Shown: one piece after another, positions 7,669 through 16,604 of the stretch | How positions within the stretch are numbered: the stretch's first letter is position 1 | Layout of the letters: each line of letters opens with the position of its first letter | From: Phytohabitans sp052068095 | GTDB lineage: Bacteria > Actinomycetota > Actinomycetes > Mycobacteriales > Micromonosporaceae | Reading direction: 5' to 3' | NCBI RefSeq assembly: GCF_052068095.1 | Contig: NZ_JBQHDG010000011.1 | Coordinates: forward strand, 124,001 to 188,000 | DNA length: 64,000 bases | Made by a program: the position numbers and the translations under genes | The notes under the pieces: generated by a model | Databases searched by the model: none | What the model was told of the DNA's origin: nothing | The model's input: the letters and a program-made list of their open reading frames with translations, nothing else

Positions 7669-10600
7669 ATGACATCTCGGCTGCATCTGCTCGTCCGCCT
7701 GACCGCGGTCGTCGCGTTGCTCGTCGGTGCGGCGATCGTCGCCTACCAACTGCCGGAGCGCCTCAGGTCCGGCGCCCTCGACCCCGACCTCGGCACGCCG
7801 GTGGAGGCCCAGGCCGTCACCGGCGCCTCGGTCGACCCGAAGGCCGAAGGCGTGCACGTGCCGGACCAGCGCTGGTCGGGCGCGAAAGCGGCGGACTGGC
7901 CGGCGGCCGGCGTGACGGAGGTGCCGCTGCGGGCGCGGGGCGTCGACGCGGCGCGCACCGGCACCCTCGCCGCCACCGCGGCGCTGCGCGTCTTCGGCCA
8001 GGACGTGTCGGCGAAGCTGGGCATCGACGGCGTGGTGTACCAGGTCTCGTCCGACCGGAGCGGCCAGGCCGACGTCAAGATCGACTACAGCCGCTTCGCC
8101 GGCGCGTTCGGCGGCGGCTGGGCGTCGCGGCTGCGGCTGCTGGCGTTGCCCGGCTGCGCGCTGAGCGAACCCGCCAAGCCGGGCTGCCTGACCGGCAAGA
8201 AGGTGGAGAGCGTCAACGACATCCGGGCGCGGAGCGTGACCGCCACCGTGGACCTCGCCGGTGACGCGGTGGTCTTCGCGCTGGCCGCCGAGGACAGCGG
8301 CGCGACGGGCGACTGGTCCGCGACCGACCTGTCGCACGCCGGCTCCTGGTCGCAGGGGGGTTCGTCGGGCGGCTTCGGCTACTCTTACGCGCTGCGGGTG
8401 CCGCCCGGCGCCGGGCGGGTGCCGGAGCTGTCGCTGTCGTACTCCTCGCAGGCGGTCGACGGCCACACGTCCTCCTCCAACAACCAGGCCGGCCTCATCG
8501 GCGACGGCTGGGGCTACAACCCGGGGCTCATCGAACGCACCTACACCGGCTGCTTCCGCGACAAGGGCGGCAACACACCGACCGCCACCGGGGACTGGTG
8601 CTGGGACGGTGCCTCCGACGCCGTCACCGTGTCGCTGGGCGGCGTCAACGCGGCGCTGGTCAAGGACGACACCACCGGGCAGTGGCACGTGGCCACCGAC
8701 TCCGGCTGGAAGGTGGAACGGCTCGGTGCGGCCGCCACCGCCTCGACCGCGACCTCGGAGCAGTGGCGGATCACCGCCACCGACGGCACCCGGTACATGT
8801 TCGCGTCCCGCGCCGGCTCGCGGCTGACGGCGCCCGTGTTCGGCAACCACTCCGGCGAGCCCTGCCACCGCTCGGGTGACTTCAAGGGCTCGGCGTGCGC
8901 GCAGGCGTACCGGTGGCTGCTGGACCAGGTCGTCGACGTGCACGGCAACGTCACCAGGTACGAGTGGAGCACGGAGACCGGCCACTACGGCGCCGCCGCC
9001 GACGAGGACAACCGCAAGGGCTTCCACCGGGCCGCCCGGCTGACCCGGATCGAGTACGGGCTCCGCGCCGACGACGCATCGGTCGCCGCGACCGGCCGGG
9101 TCGTGTTCTCCTACGCCGACCGCTGCGAGTCCGACTGCCGCGAGTCCGGCGGCGACCCCCGCCCGGACAACTGGCCCGAGACGCCGTGGGACCTCGACTG
9201 TGCCGCCGCACCGTGCACCGGCAAGCTCAGCATGGCGTTCTTCGCCTCCCAGCGGATGACCTCGATCGCCACCTACGTGCGCAAGGGCGCCACCTACTCC
9301 AAAGTGGACTCGTGGGCGCTCGAGCACGACTTCCTGCACTACGGCGACGAGGAGGACACGGTGCTGTGGCTGGCTTCCGTCCAGCACACCGGCCACGTCG
9401 GCGGCACCGAGTCCACCCCGCCGGTCAGGTTCGCCGGCACCCCGATGGCCAACCGGCTGGAGCACTCCGAAGGCGAACCGTCGCTGTGGCGCACCCGGCT
9501 GTCACGGATCGTCACGGAGACCGGCTCGGAGGTGCTCGTCTGGTACTCCGCCGAAGACTGCGCCTGGGACGACCGGCCCAGCCCGCGGGACAACGGCCGC
9601 CGCTGCTATCCGATGTTCGCCGACAAGGGCCCCGACGAGGAGCCGGCCGAGGAGTGGTTCCACAAGTACGTGGTCACCCAGGTCGCGGAGTTCGACACCA
9701 CGGCCGGGCAGCTGCCGTTGCGCACCTACTACGAGTACGCCACCACCACCGGCGGCACGTCCCGGCTGTGGGCGTGGAACGACAGCGAGCTGGTCGACGA
9801 CGACCTGCGCAGCTACTCGCAGTGGCGCGGCTACGCCCAGGTGACCACGAAGGTCGGCGACCCGGCGCAGGACACCCCGCTCACCTCCGTGGCCCGGTAC
9901 TACCGCGGACTCGACGGGCAGCCCGACACCGCGACGGGCACCGGGTCGCGCGCTGTCAAGGTCACCGACAGCGAGGGCAACCAGGTGACCGACCACGAGG
10001 CGCTCGCCGGATCGGTGTTCGAGAGCGTCGAGTACGAGGGCGCGGCCGTCATCGACGCCACGGTCAACCGCTACTGGACCAAGAGGACCGCCACGCGCGA
10101 GCACGACGGCGGGACCACCGAGGCGTGGCTGACCGGCACGTCGCGTACCGACACCCGCCGGCTGCTCGACGCCGCCACGGCCACCTGGCAGCGCACCCTC
10201 CACACCGCCGAGTTCGACGGCCGGGGCCGCCCGGTGGCCGGCTCCGACTCCGGCGACCTCGCGGCGTCGGGCGACGAGCGCTGCACCCGCACCACCTACC
10301 TCGACGACACCGCCAAGCACCTGTACGAGCGGCCGCACCGGGTCCAGGTCTTCGCGGTGCCCTGCGCGACGACCCCGTCGCTGCCCGGCGACCTTGTGAC
10401 CGACCAGCGGATCTCCTACGACGGCGCGACAAGTGCGGTGGCGGCCGTCGAGGAGGTGTCGGCGCACGACGGCTCCGCCGCCACCTGGCTCAGGACGGCG
10501 GCGTACACATACGACAAGTTCGGCCGGCAGACCGCCGAGACGGACGCGCTCGGCGAGACCACCACCACGGCGTACACCCCGGCGGGCTCCGGCGTGACGG

Positions 10601-13600
10601 AGTCGGCCGTCACCACCAACCCGCTCGGACACGCCACGACCGTCCACAATGAACCGGCCTGGGGTGTGCCGGCCCGGACCGTCGACCCCAACGGGCGGGT
10701 CACCGAGCTGGCCTACGACCCGCTCGGCCGCACCGTCGCCGCGTGGGGACCGGGCTGGAAACGCGCCGACCACCCCGACACCCCGACGGCGGAGTACCGG
10801 TACCGGATGAAGAACGACGGCCCGTCGGCGGTCATGTCCTTCGGGCTGAACGCGGACGGCGAGCAACGCCTGGACGGCATCGCCCTCTTCGACGCGCTGC
10901 TGCGGCCGGTGCAGGAGCAGGCACCCACGGCGCAGGGCGGGCGGCTGGTCACCAGCACCCGCTACGACACCCGCGGCCTGACCGAGTGGAGCTCCGGCCC
11001 CAACTGGGTCGACGGCGCCGGGCCGGGCGTCGAGCTCGTCGCGGTCTCGCAGGGCCAGGACCACGCCCGCACGCTCTACACGTACGACGCGGCCGGGCGG
11101 GTCGCCACCGAGTCCTTCATGTCCCACCAGCAGATCCGGTGGACCACCCGGACCCGGTACGGCGGCTCCACCAAGGGCTGGATGGAGCGCGTCGACCCGC
11201 CCCGGGGCGGTACCCCGTCGGCGACCGTCGTCAACCTCCAGGGCGAGGTGGTCGAAAAGCGCGACTACCACGGTGCGACCGCCGACGGCGCGTACGACAC
11301 GACGGTCTACGACTACGACCGGCGCGGCCGGCTCGAGACGGTGACCGACCCGGCGCGCAACCAGTGGTCGTACGAGTACGACCTGCGCGGCCGGCGGGTG
11401 GCCGCGCACGACCCGGACACCGGCACCACGAGGGCCGTCTACGACGACGCGAACCGGATCGTGGCCACCACCGACGCCCGCGGCCAGACGGTCAGCACCG
11501 AATACGACGCGCTCGGCCGGATGACCGCCCGCTGGTCCGGCGCCCCGCGAACCGGTGTGCGGCTGGCCGCGTGGGCCTACGACAAGGTGGCCGGCGGGAT
11601 CGGCCTGCCCTACACCTCGACGTCCTATGTGGACGGCAAGCCGCTGACCACCCAGGTGTCCGGGTACGACGCCGCCGGCCGGCCGGCGACCACCGTCGAG
11701 TCGATCCCCGCCATCGCCGGGCTGGAGTCGCTCGCCGGCTCGTACCGTACGTCCCAGTACTACAACCCGGACGGCTCGGTGTCGCACACGAACGTGCCCG
11801 CGGTCGGCGGCCTGGCCCGCGAGAGCGTGGTGTTCGAGTACAACGACCTCGGCCAGGCCACCCGCGTGTGGGGCGAGTACTTCGACGGCAGCGGCACGGT
11901 CGTCGACTATGTGGACGGTGCCGCCTACACCGCCTGGGGCGAGCTGGGTCAGCGCGTGCTCGGCGGCGCCGGCGGCAAGCGGGTCTACCAGACCTGGACC
12001 TACGAGGACGGCACCCGGCGGGCGGCCGAGTACCGGCTCTCCCGGGACGCGGTCGGCACGACGAACGTCGCGCACCTGTCGTACCGGTACGACCCCTCGG
12101 GCAACATCCTCTCCATCGCCGACGCGGTCACCGACGCGCCCGGCGCGCCGGAGCGGCAGTGCTTCGTCTACGACTACCTGCGCCGCCTGACCGACGCGTG
12201 GGCGCAGGCCGGCACCGGCGACTGCGTGGCACAGGGCGACCTGGGCGGCGACGACCTCGGCGGCCCGGCGCCCTACTGGACCTCGTACACGTACGACGTG
12301 ACCGGCAACCGCACCTCGGTGACCGGCCGCCGTGCGGACGGCACCAGCCGCGAGGACGGCTACGCCTACGTCGAGGGCCGGGCGCACCTCGTCGAGAAGG
12401 CCGGCGCCGACACTTTCACCTGGGACGGCGCCGGCAACCTCACCAAGCGGGTGGTCGGCGGCCGCACCGAGACGCTCGGCTGGAACGCGCAGGGCAAGCT
12501 CACGACCATCACCGGTGGCGAGGGCACCACCCGGATGGTGTACGACGCGGGAAACAAGCGCGTGGCCCGCGTCGACCCGGACGGCTCGGCGACCGTGTTC
12601 GTGGCCGGACACGAGATCACCGCGAGCCCGACAGGTGTGACGAGCGCGGTCCGCGGCTACCGCCACAACGGGACGGTGGTCGCCACGCGGTCCGCCTCCG
12701 GGGGAGTGGTCTGGATCGGCAACGACCACCAGAACACCTCCACGTGGGCGGTGTCGGCGACGACCGCGACGGTCACCCACCGGCGCCAGGACCCGTTCGG
12801 CAACGACCGCGGCTCGAACCGGCCGTGGACGGCCAACCAGCAGGGCTACCACGCCGGCACCGAGGACCTCGGCGGCCTCGTCTCGATGGGCGCGCGGTTC
12901 TACGACCCGGTGACCGGGCGGTTCATCTCCCGCGACCCGATCGTGGTGTTCGAGGATGTGCAGCAGGTCAACGGCTACTCGTACGCCTCGAACAACCCCG
13001 TGACGACGTCCGACCCCAGTGGACTGCGCGAGCTGGAATGCAGCCCGGGTGCGGAGGGATGCGACAGCAACGGCAGGGCCGAGCCCAAGCCGTGTGGAAC
13101 GACGGGAAAGTGCAGCAAATCAGATCCGGGCTGGACGCGGACCGTCCATCTGCCGGGAGACAACGAGCTCGTCCTGACGAACAACGGCAGCTACCTCAAC
13201 GGAGTGCCTATCACCGGGGCCTGGAGCGATCCCCTCGAGCTCGCGCTCGACGTGCTCGAGACGATGGATGAGCACGGCCTCTCCAACAGCACGGCGGACA
13301 CGATCAAAGCGCTGTACCTGCTGTGCGAGAGTTCGGAGAAGTACGCGGGGTGCAACGGGTACAGCAGGGCGCTGTCGGACCTCTATGACATCGCCATGTG
13401 TGCCACCGAGGGGGCCTGCGTCGAGATCGAGCTCTGCGCCAACAACACCTGCCAATACGTGAACGCCGAGGACATTCTCGAAGCGATGGTGACGTACGAG
13501 GAGGAGCACTACATCGGCACCGGTGACGGGTTCACCGTCCTGCTCTCCATGGCGTACTCCGACTACGCCGCCGCCGCGGGTGACGCCTGCGCGGTGCACG

Positions 13601-13836
13601 GCAGGTTGGCGGCCACGGGCTGTGCGGCCGGCGGCAACCTGTCGACCGCGCTTCAGGTCCACTATGGCTGCGTCGACAACGCGGACGCGAACGAGAGGGC
13701 CTGCCTGGGAGCGCTCATCGGGCTGGTGACGACGGCGATGAACTCCTACATGACCAGCCGAGCCCTCACCGGCGACTACACGAGAAGTCCCATCAACGGC
13801 ACGCTCCGGCCGGGCAGTCCATGGGGCGGCAAGTGA
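7669..13836 (+). CDS. RHS/YD-repeat protein with variable C-terminus, 2,055 aa
   Basis: The start is ATG 7669, preceded by AAAGG with 10-nt spacing. A GTG at 7651 overlapping the previous stop is the alternative. The frame stays open upstream to 5491, but that part is antisense-like noise inside the LamG gene. Residues ~8-26 form a membrane or signal segment. A SpvB/TcdB-like beta region follows, with WSQGGSSGGFGYSYALRVPP near residue 240. YD repeats (YDPLGRT, YDLRGRRVAAHD, YDANR types) run to the RHS core, which ends in the hallmark GARFYDPVTGRFISRDPI and NGYSYASNNPVTTSDPSGL near residue 1790. The last ~270 residues are unrelated to the core and rich in Cys. They are the position of the toxin or effector tip in polymorphic RHS proteins. 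No immunity-sized gene lies directly downstream. Confidence 0.88.
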   Translation: MTSRLHLLVRLTAVVALLVGAAIVAYQLPERLRSGALDPDLGTPVEAQAVTGASVDPKAEGVHVPDQRWSGAKAADWPAAGVTEVPLRARGVDAARTGTLAATAALRVFGQDVSAKLGIDGVVYQVSSDRSGQADVKIDYSRFAGAFGGGWASRLRLLALPGCALSEPAKPGCLTGKKVESVNDIRARSVTATVDLAGDAVVFALAAEDSGATGDWSATDLSHAGSWSQGGSSGGFGYSYALRVPPGAGRVPELSLSYSSQAVDGHTSSSNNQAGLIGDGWGYNPGLIERTYTGCFRDKGGNTPTATGDWCWDGASDAVTVSLGGVNAALVKDDTTGQWHVATDSGWKVERLGAAATASTATSEQWRITATDGTRYMFASRAGSRLTAPVFGNHSGEPCHRSGDFKGSACAQAYRWLLDQVVDVHGNVTRYEWSTETGHYGAAADEDNRKGFHRAARLTRIEYGLRADDASVAATGRVVFSYADRCESDCRESGGDPRPDNWPETPWDLDCAAAPCTGKLSMAFFASQRMTSIATYVRKGATYSKVDSWALEHDFLHYGDEEDTVLWLASVQHTGHVGGTESTPPVRFAGTPMANRLEHSEGEPSLWRTRLSRIVTETGSEVLVWYSAEDCAWDDRPSPRDNGRRCYPMFADKGPDEEPAEEWFHKYVVTQVAEFDTTAGQLPLRTYYEYATTTGGTSRLWAWNDSELVDDDLRSYSQWRGYAQVTTKVGDPAQDTPLTSVARYYRGLDGQPDTATGTGSRAVKVTDSEGNQVTDHEALAGSVFESVEYEGAAVIDATVNRYWTKRTATREHDGGTTEAWLTGTSRTDTRRLLDAATATWQRTLHTAEFDGRGRPVAGSDSGDLAASGDERCTRTTYLDDTAKHLYERPHRVQVFAVPCATTPSLPGDLVTDQRISYDGATSAVAAVEEVSAHDGSAATWLRTAAYTYDKFGRQTAETDALGETTTTAYTPAGSGVTESAVTTNPLGHATTVHNEPAWGVPARTVDPNGRVTELAYDPLGRTVAAWGPGWKRADHPDTPTAEYRYRMKNDGPSAVMSFGLNADGEQRLDGIALFDALLRPVQEQAPTAQGGRLVTSTRYDTRGLTEWSSGPNWVDGAGPGVELVAVSQGQDHARTLYTYDAAGRVATESFMSHQQIRWTTRTRYGGSTKGWMERVDPPRGGTPSATVVNLQGEVVEKRDYHGATADGAYDTTVYDYDRRGRLETVTDPARNQWSYEYDLRGRRVAAHDPDTGTTRAVYDDANRIVATTDARGQTVSTEYDALGRMTARWSGAPRTGVRLAAWAYDKVAGGIGLPYTSTSYVDGKPLTTQVSGYDAAGRPATTVESIPAIAGLESLAGSYRTSQYYNPDGSVSHTNVPAVGGLARESVVFEYNDLGQATRVWGEYFDGSGTVVDYVDGAAYTAWGELGQRVLGGAGGKRVYQTWTYEDGTRRAAEYRLSRDAVGTTNVAHLSYRYDPSGNILSIADAVTDAPGAPERQCFVYDYLRRLTDAWAQAGTGDCVAQGDLGGDDLGGPAPYWTSYTYDVTGNRTSVTGRRADGTSREDGYAYVEGRAHLVEKAGADTFTWDGAGNLTKRVVGGRTETLGWNAQGKLTTITGGEGTTRMVYDAGNKRVARVDPDGSATVFVAGHEITASPTGVTSAVRGYRHNGTVVATRSASGGVVWIGNDHQNTSTWAVSATTATVTHRRQDPFGNDRGSNRPWTANQQGYHAGTEDLGGLVSMGARFYDPVTGRFISRDPIVVFEDVQQVNGYSYASNNPVTTSDPSGLRELECSPGAEGCDSNGRAEPKPCGTTGKCSKSDPGWTRTVHLPGDNELVLTNNGSYLNGVPITGAWSDPLELALDVLETMDEHGLSNSTADTIKALYLLCESSEKYAGCNGYSRALSDLYDIAMCATEGACVEIELCANNTCQYVNAEDILEAMVTYEEEHYIGTGDGFTVLLSMAYSDYAAAAGDACAVHGRLAATGCAAGGNLSTALQVHYGCVDNADANERACLGALIGLVTTAMNSYMTSRALTGDYTRSPINGTLRPGSPWGGK

Positions 13837-13973
13837 CCCCGCCCGGCACAGGGCCACATCCTGTCCGGTGCGGACGAGTAGTGGACCTGTCGCCCGCTCG
13901 GTAGGTGCCACAGATTGGTCGGTACGCGGGGGAGAGCCCTCCTCCGTGTGCCGATCCACTGTGGAGGAACGAC

Positions 13974-14606
13974 GTGAGCGTGACAGGCATCATCCGAAGT
14001 ACCCGGGGAGTGGCGGTGCTCCTCGCCCTCGCCCTGGCCGCGGGAGGGGTCTACCTGTGGCAGGGGCGGGCGGACGCGGCCGCGCAGGCGCCGAAGTTCA
14101 GTCCGGTCCAGCTGTCCGACGCGGTGCTGTTCAACGAGGGCCCCGCCGCCCCATACCTGGAGTCGCTGGGCCGCGGGCGGATCCCGTGGACGCAGACGCT
14201 GCGCGAAGGTCAGAAGGCGATCCACGAGAGCATCGCCAAGGACAACGAGTTCGCCGCCAACCTCCAGAGCGGCGACCCGGTGAAGGTGCGCGGCGCGCTG
14301 CGCGACCTGTCGGCGACGGCCCGCGACGCGCTCAACCAGCGGTGGGGCGCGGGCGTGGTGGACGAGGCCGTCAAGCGCCTCTTCGGCATCTACGACGAGC
14401 GGTTCGTCGACACCCTCCGGCAGAACAAGCTGCGCTTCAACTTCCAGAAGCCGTGCTGCCTGGAGAACTACGTGGACATCATCTCGTCGAGCGTGCTGAC
14501 CGCGTTCCTCCAGGAGGTGTGGCAGCCCTCCGGCCTCGCGCTGGAGGCGGCGCAGCTGGTCCAGGACACGATGATCCGCGACGTGACCATGGACCTGCGG
14601 GCCTGA
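13974..14606 (+). CDS. sdpC: SdpC-like toxin precursor family protein
   Basis: A 210-residue exported protein starting at GTG 13974 with GGAGG six nt upstream. Residues ~9-27 are a hydrophobic export segment. The body matches the layout of the SdpC family: an LSDAVLFNEGPAAPYLESL block corresponding to the FRGLLFGQGEV region of Bacillus SdpC, then LQSGDPVKVRGAL corresponding to its SxDPKKL segment, and a C-terminal section opening with a CC pair. In Bacillus SdpC, the C-terminal part is processed to a secreted membrane-active peptide. Here the C-terminal part is less hydrophobic, so toxin activity is uncertain. It is the first gene of a three-gene unit with SdpA- and SdpB-like partners, which is the main support for the call. 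Confidence 0.65.
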   Translation: MSVTGIIRSTRGVAVLLALALAAGGVYLWQGRADAAAQAPKFSPVQLSDAVLFNEGPAAPYLESLGRGRIPWTQTLREGQKAIHESIAKDNEFAANLQSGDPVKVRGALRDLSATARDALNQRWGAGVVDEAVKRLFGIYDERFVDTLRQNKLRFNFQKPCCLENYVDIISSSVLTAFLQEVWQPSGLALEAAQLVQDTMIRDVTMDLRA

Positions 14607-14625
14607 GCCGGAGGAGGTGAACCAG

Positions 14626-15189
14626 GTGGACACCGGCAACGCGGCGTGGGTCGCCGATCGCCGCCTCGGCCGCCGGGTGCTCGCGGTGGCCGCTGTGGCC
14701 GTGGTGTTCGTGGTGTACGTCGCGCACGGCGCGTTGCCGGTGACGCCGTTCTCGTTGCCGTTCACCGGCGAGCGTCACTACGCCAAGGCGTTCGCCCCGC
14801 AGAGCTGGGCGTTCTTCACCCGCAGCCCGCGTACTCCCGAGTTGGTGGCCGTCGGCCGCGGCGCGGACGGCTCGTGGCGCCGGCTCTCGCCGGGGCACCT
14901 CGCGGTGCCGGCCGACCTGATGGGCCTGGACCGGGTCCGCCAGGCCGAGGAGATGCACGTCCGGAACCTGCGCGTACAGGTGCCGGACTCGGCCTGGTCG
15001 GCGTGTGACGGCGCGCCGGCCGACTGCCTTTCCCGGCTGCCCGCCGGGGCCACCGTCGTCAACTACTCGACGCGCCGCGAGCTGTGCGGCGACGTCGGAC
15101 TGATTCTCCAGGAGGTACTGCCATGGGCGTGGCGGGATCTGCCGACGGTCATGCCGTCCCAGGTGGCGCGGGTGACGGTGACCTGCTGA
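14626..15189 (+). CDS. sdpA: SdpA-like antimicrobial peptide system protein
   Basis: A 187-residue protein. GTG 14626 is chosen because AGGAGG ends 8 nt upstream; a GTG at 14617 lies inside that Shine-Dalgarno sequence. One membrane segment (about residues 17-37) is followed by the SdpA hallmark QSWAFFTRSPRTPEL, equivalent to the WGFFTK(D/N)PRE motif of Bacillus SdpA. A soluble part carries several Cys. In Bacillus, SdpA acts with SdpB at the membrane to mature the SdpC-derived toxin. Its 3' end overlaps the sdpB-like gene by 67 nt, indicating co-expression. Confidence 0.75.
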   Translation: MDTGNAAWVADRRLGRRVLAVAAVAVVFVVYVAHGALPVTPFSLPFTGERHYAKAFAPQSWAFFTRSPRTPELVAVGRGADGSWRRLSPGHLAVPADLMGLDRVRQAEEMHVRNLRVQVPDSAWSACDGAPADCLSRLPAGATVVNYSTRRELCGDVGLILQEVLPWAWRDLPTVMPSQVARVTVTC

Positions 15190-16103
15190 GCCGGTTCGTG
15201 GCGGCCGCCGGGCGGTGGGCCCGGCCGCGCCTGGCCGTACCGCCGTGGTCGTCGGGGCTGGGCCTGGCCCGCACGGCGCTGGCGCTGGGCAGCGCCGCGA
15301 CGCTGGCCGCTACCGGTCCGGCGGTGCTGTTCGACCCGACCAACGCCGGCGGGACGTGCGGTGACGTCCGCGCCGCCGGCCTGTTCTGCGCCGTCCCGGC
15401 CGGCGGCGGCCAGCTGGCCCGCTGGTGCGGCGTGCTGGTCCTGCTGGTGGTGGCCAGCGGCTGGCGCCCGCGCGTCACCGCGATCCCGCACTGGTACGTA
15501 TCGTGGAGCCTGCTCTCGAACGCCGTCGTGCCGGACGGCGGTGACCAGCTCACCGCGATCCTGACGCTCCTGCTGGTGCCGATCGGGCTGACCGACGGGC
15601 GCCGGTGGCACTGGCAGCGGCCGCCCGACCCGGGGCCGGACATCGGCACCGGGCGGGTCGTCGCGGGTACGGCGCTGATGCTGATCCAGGTCCAGGTGGC
15701 GGTCGTCTACTTCCAGTCGTCCGTCGCGAAGCTCGGTGTCCGCGAGTGGGCGGACGGAACGGCGATGTTCTACTTCCTCCGGCACCCGCTCTTCGGCTCG
15801 CCGCCGTGGCTGCGCCCGCTCACCGACGCGCTGAGCGGGTCACCGGTGGGCGTGGCCCTGCTCACCTGGTCTCCGCTGGCGATCGAGCTGGCGTTGGCGC
15901 TGGCCATCCTGACGGGGCCGCGGAGCAAGCGGGCGCTGCTGGTCACCGGGATCGCCTTCCACGGCGCCATCGCGCTCACCATGGGGCTGGTCAGCTTCGC
16001 CGTGGCGATGACCGGCGCGCTGCTGCTGTACCTGCTGCCGGTCGGCACGCACCTCGATGTCGCCAAGCTGATAGACAGGGCCGAGCCGCAACCCGCACGA
16101 TAG
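15123..16103 (+). CDS. sdpB: SdpB-like HTTM membrane protein
   Basis: A 326-residue polytopic membrane protein. ATG 15123 follows GGAGG with 7-nt spacing inside the end of the sdpA-like gene. The N-terminal PWSSGLGLARTALALGSAA matches the start of the SdpB family (NxxGLARTLLALGT). Helices with an LFYF-like re-entrant part (FYFLRHPLFGSPPWLRPL) resemble the HTTM fold shared with vitamin-K-dependent carboxylases. In Bacillus, SdpB is required with SdpA to produce active SDP from SdpC. The clustering of all three family members makes this a credible Sdp-like bacteriocin locus. No SdpI-like immunity protein is visible beside it. Confidence 0.8.
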   Translation: MGVAGSADGHAVPGGAGDGDLLSRFVAAAGRWARPRLAVPPWSSGLGLARTALALGSAATLAATGPAVLFDPTNAGGTCGDVRAAGLFCAVPAGGGQLARWCGVLVLLVVASGWRPRVTAIPHWYVSWSLLSNAVVPDGGDQLTAILTLLLVPIGLTDGRRWHWQRPPDPGPDIGTGRVVAGTALMLIQVQVAVVYFQSSVAKLGVREWADGTAMFYFLRHPLFGSPPWLRPLTDALSGSPVGVALLTWSPLAIELALALAILTGPRSKRALLVTGIAFHGAIALTMGLVSFAVAMTGALLLYLLPVGTHLDVAKLIDRAEPQPAR

Positions 16104-16127
16104 AGATCCCTATCGACGGAGGTAGAT

Positions 16128-16604
16128 GTGCGATCGCGCTTGCGGTTTCCTGTCGTGCTCGCGCTCGTCGCGGCCCTGGTCGGCGTCCCGGCCACGGCCG
16201 CGGGCGCGGACGTAAATCTGCCTGAGGTCGGGTTCTCCACGCAGTACATCTGCTGGGAGACCATGCCCAAGGTGCGGCCCACCTTCGGCACCAACGCAGT
16301 GGAGACAGAGAAGTGCGAGGTGCGGGTCGGGCTCTCCAAGCCGACCATGCGGGAGGTCGTCTTCACCTACCGGACCGAGGCCGGCAGCGCGAAGCCACAG
16401 GCGGACTACGTGGACGTACGCGAGGGCAAGGGCGCCATCGTGCCGGGCGCGGTCGAGGCCTACATCACCTTCGAGATCGTGGCGGACCGGATCCCGGAGC
16501 TGGAGGAGTTCTTCACGGTGATGCTGCTCCAGGTCAGCGGGGCGAACATCGGGCGCAAGTCCGGCACGGTCACGATCCAGGACTCCGATCAGTCCAAAGA
16601 ATAG
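16128..16604 (+). CDS. secreted Calx-beta domain protein
   Basis: A 158-residue protein starting at GTG 16128 after GGAGGTAG. A signal peptide ends near residue 27 (ATAAGA). The remainder is a single Calx-beta-type fold: a central FTYRTEAGSAKPQADY strand pair, the typical ITFEIVADRIPELEEFFTV block, and a terminal GTVTIQDSD. Calx-beta motifs bind calcium or act as adhesion modules, but the actual role here is unknown. It follows the Sdp-like operon by 24 nt and could be co-transcribed. Its last 35 nt overlap the 3' end of the convergent SARP gene. Confidence 0.8.
   Translation: MRSRLRFPVVLALVAALVGVPATAAGADVNLPEVGFSTQYICWETMPKVRPTFGTNAVETEKCEVRVGLSKPTMREVVFTYRTEAGSAKPQADYVDVREGKGAIVPGAVEAYITFEIVADRIPELEEFFTVMLLQVSGANIGRKSGTVTIQDSDQSKE

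Noticed and set aside
9502..12852. A 1,116-residue minus-strand frame across the RHS gene
   Set aside because: Same reason: compositionally biased shadow of a well-supported RHS coding sequence, with no ribosome site and no recognisable domain.
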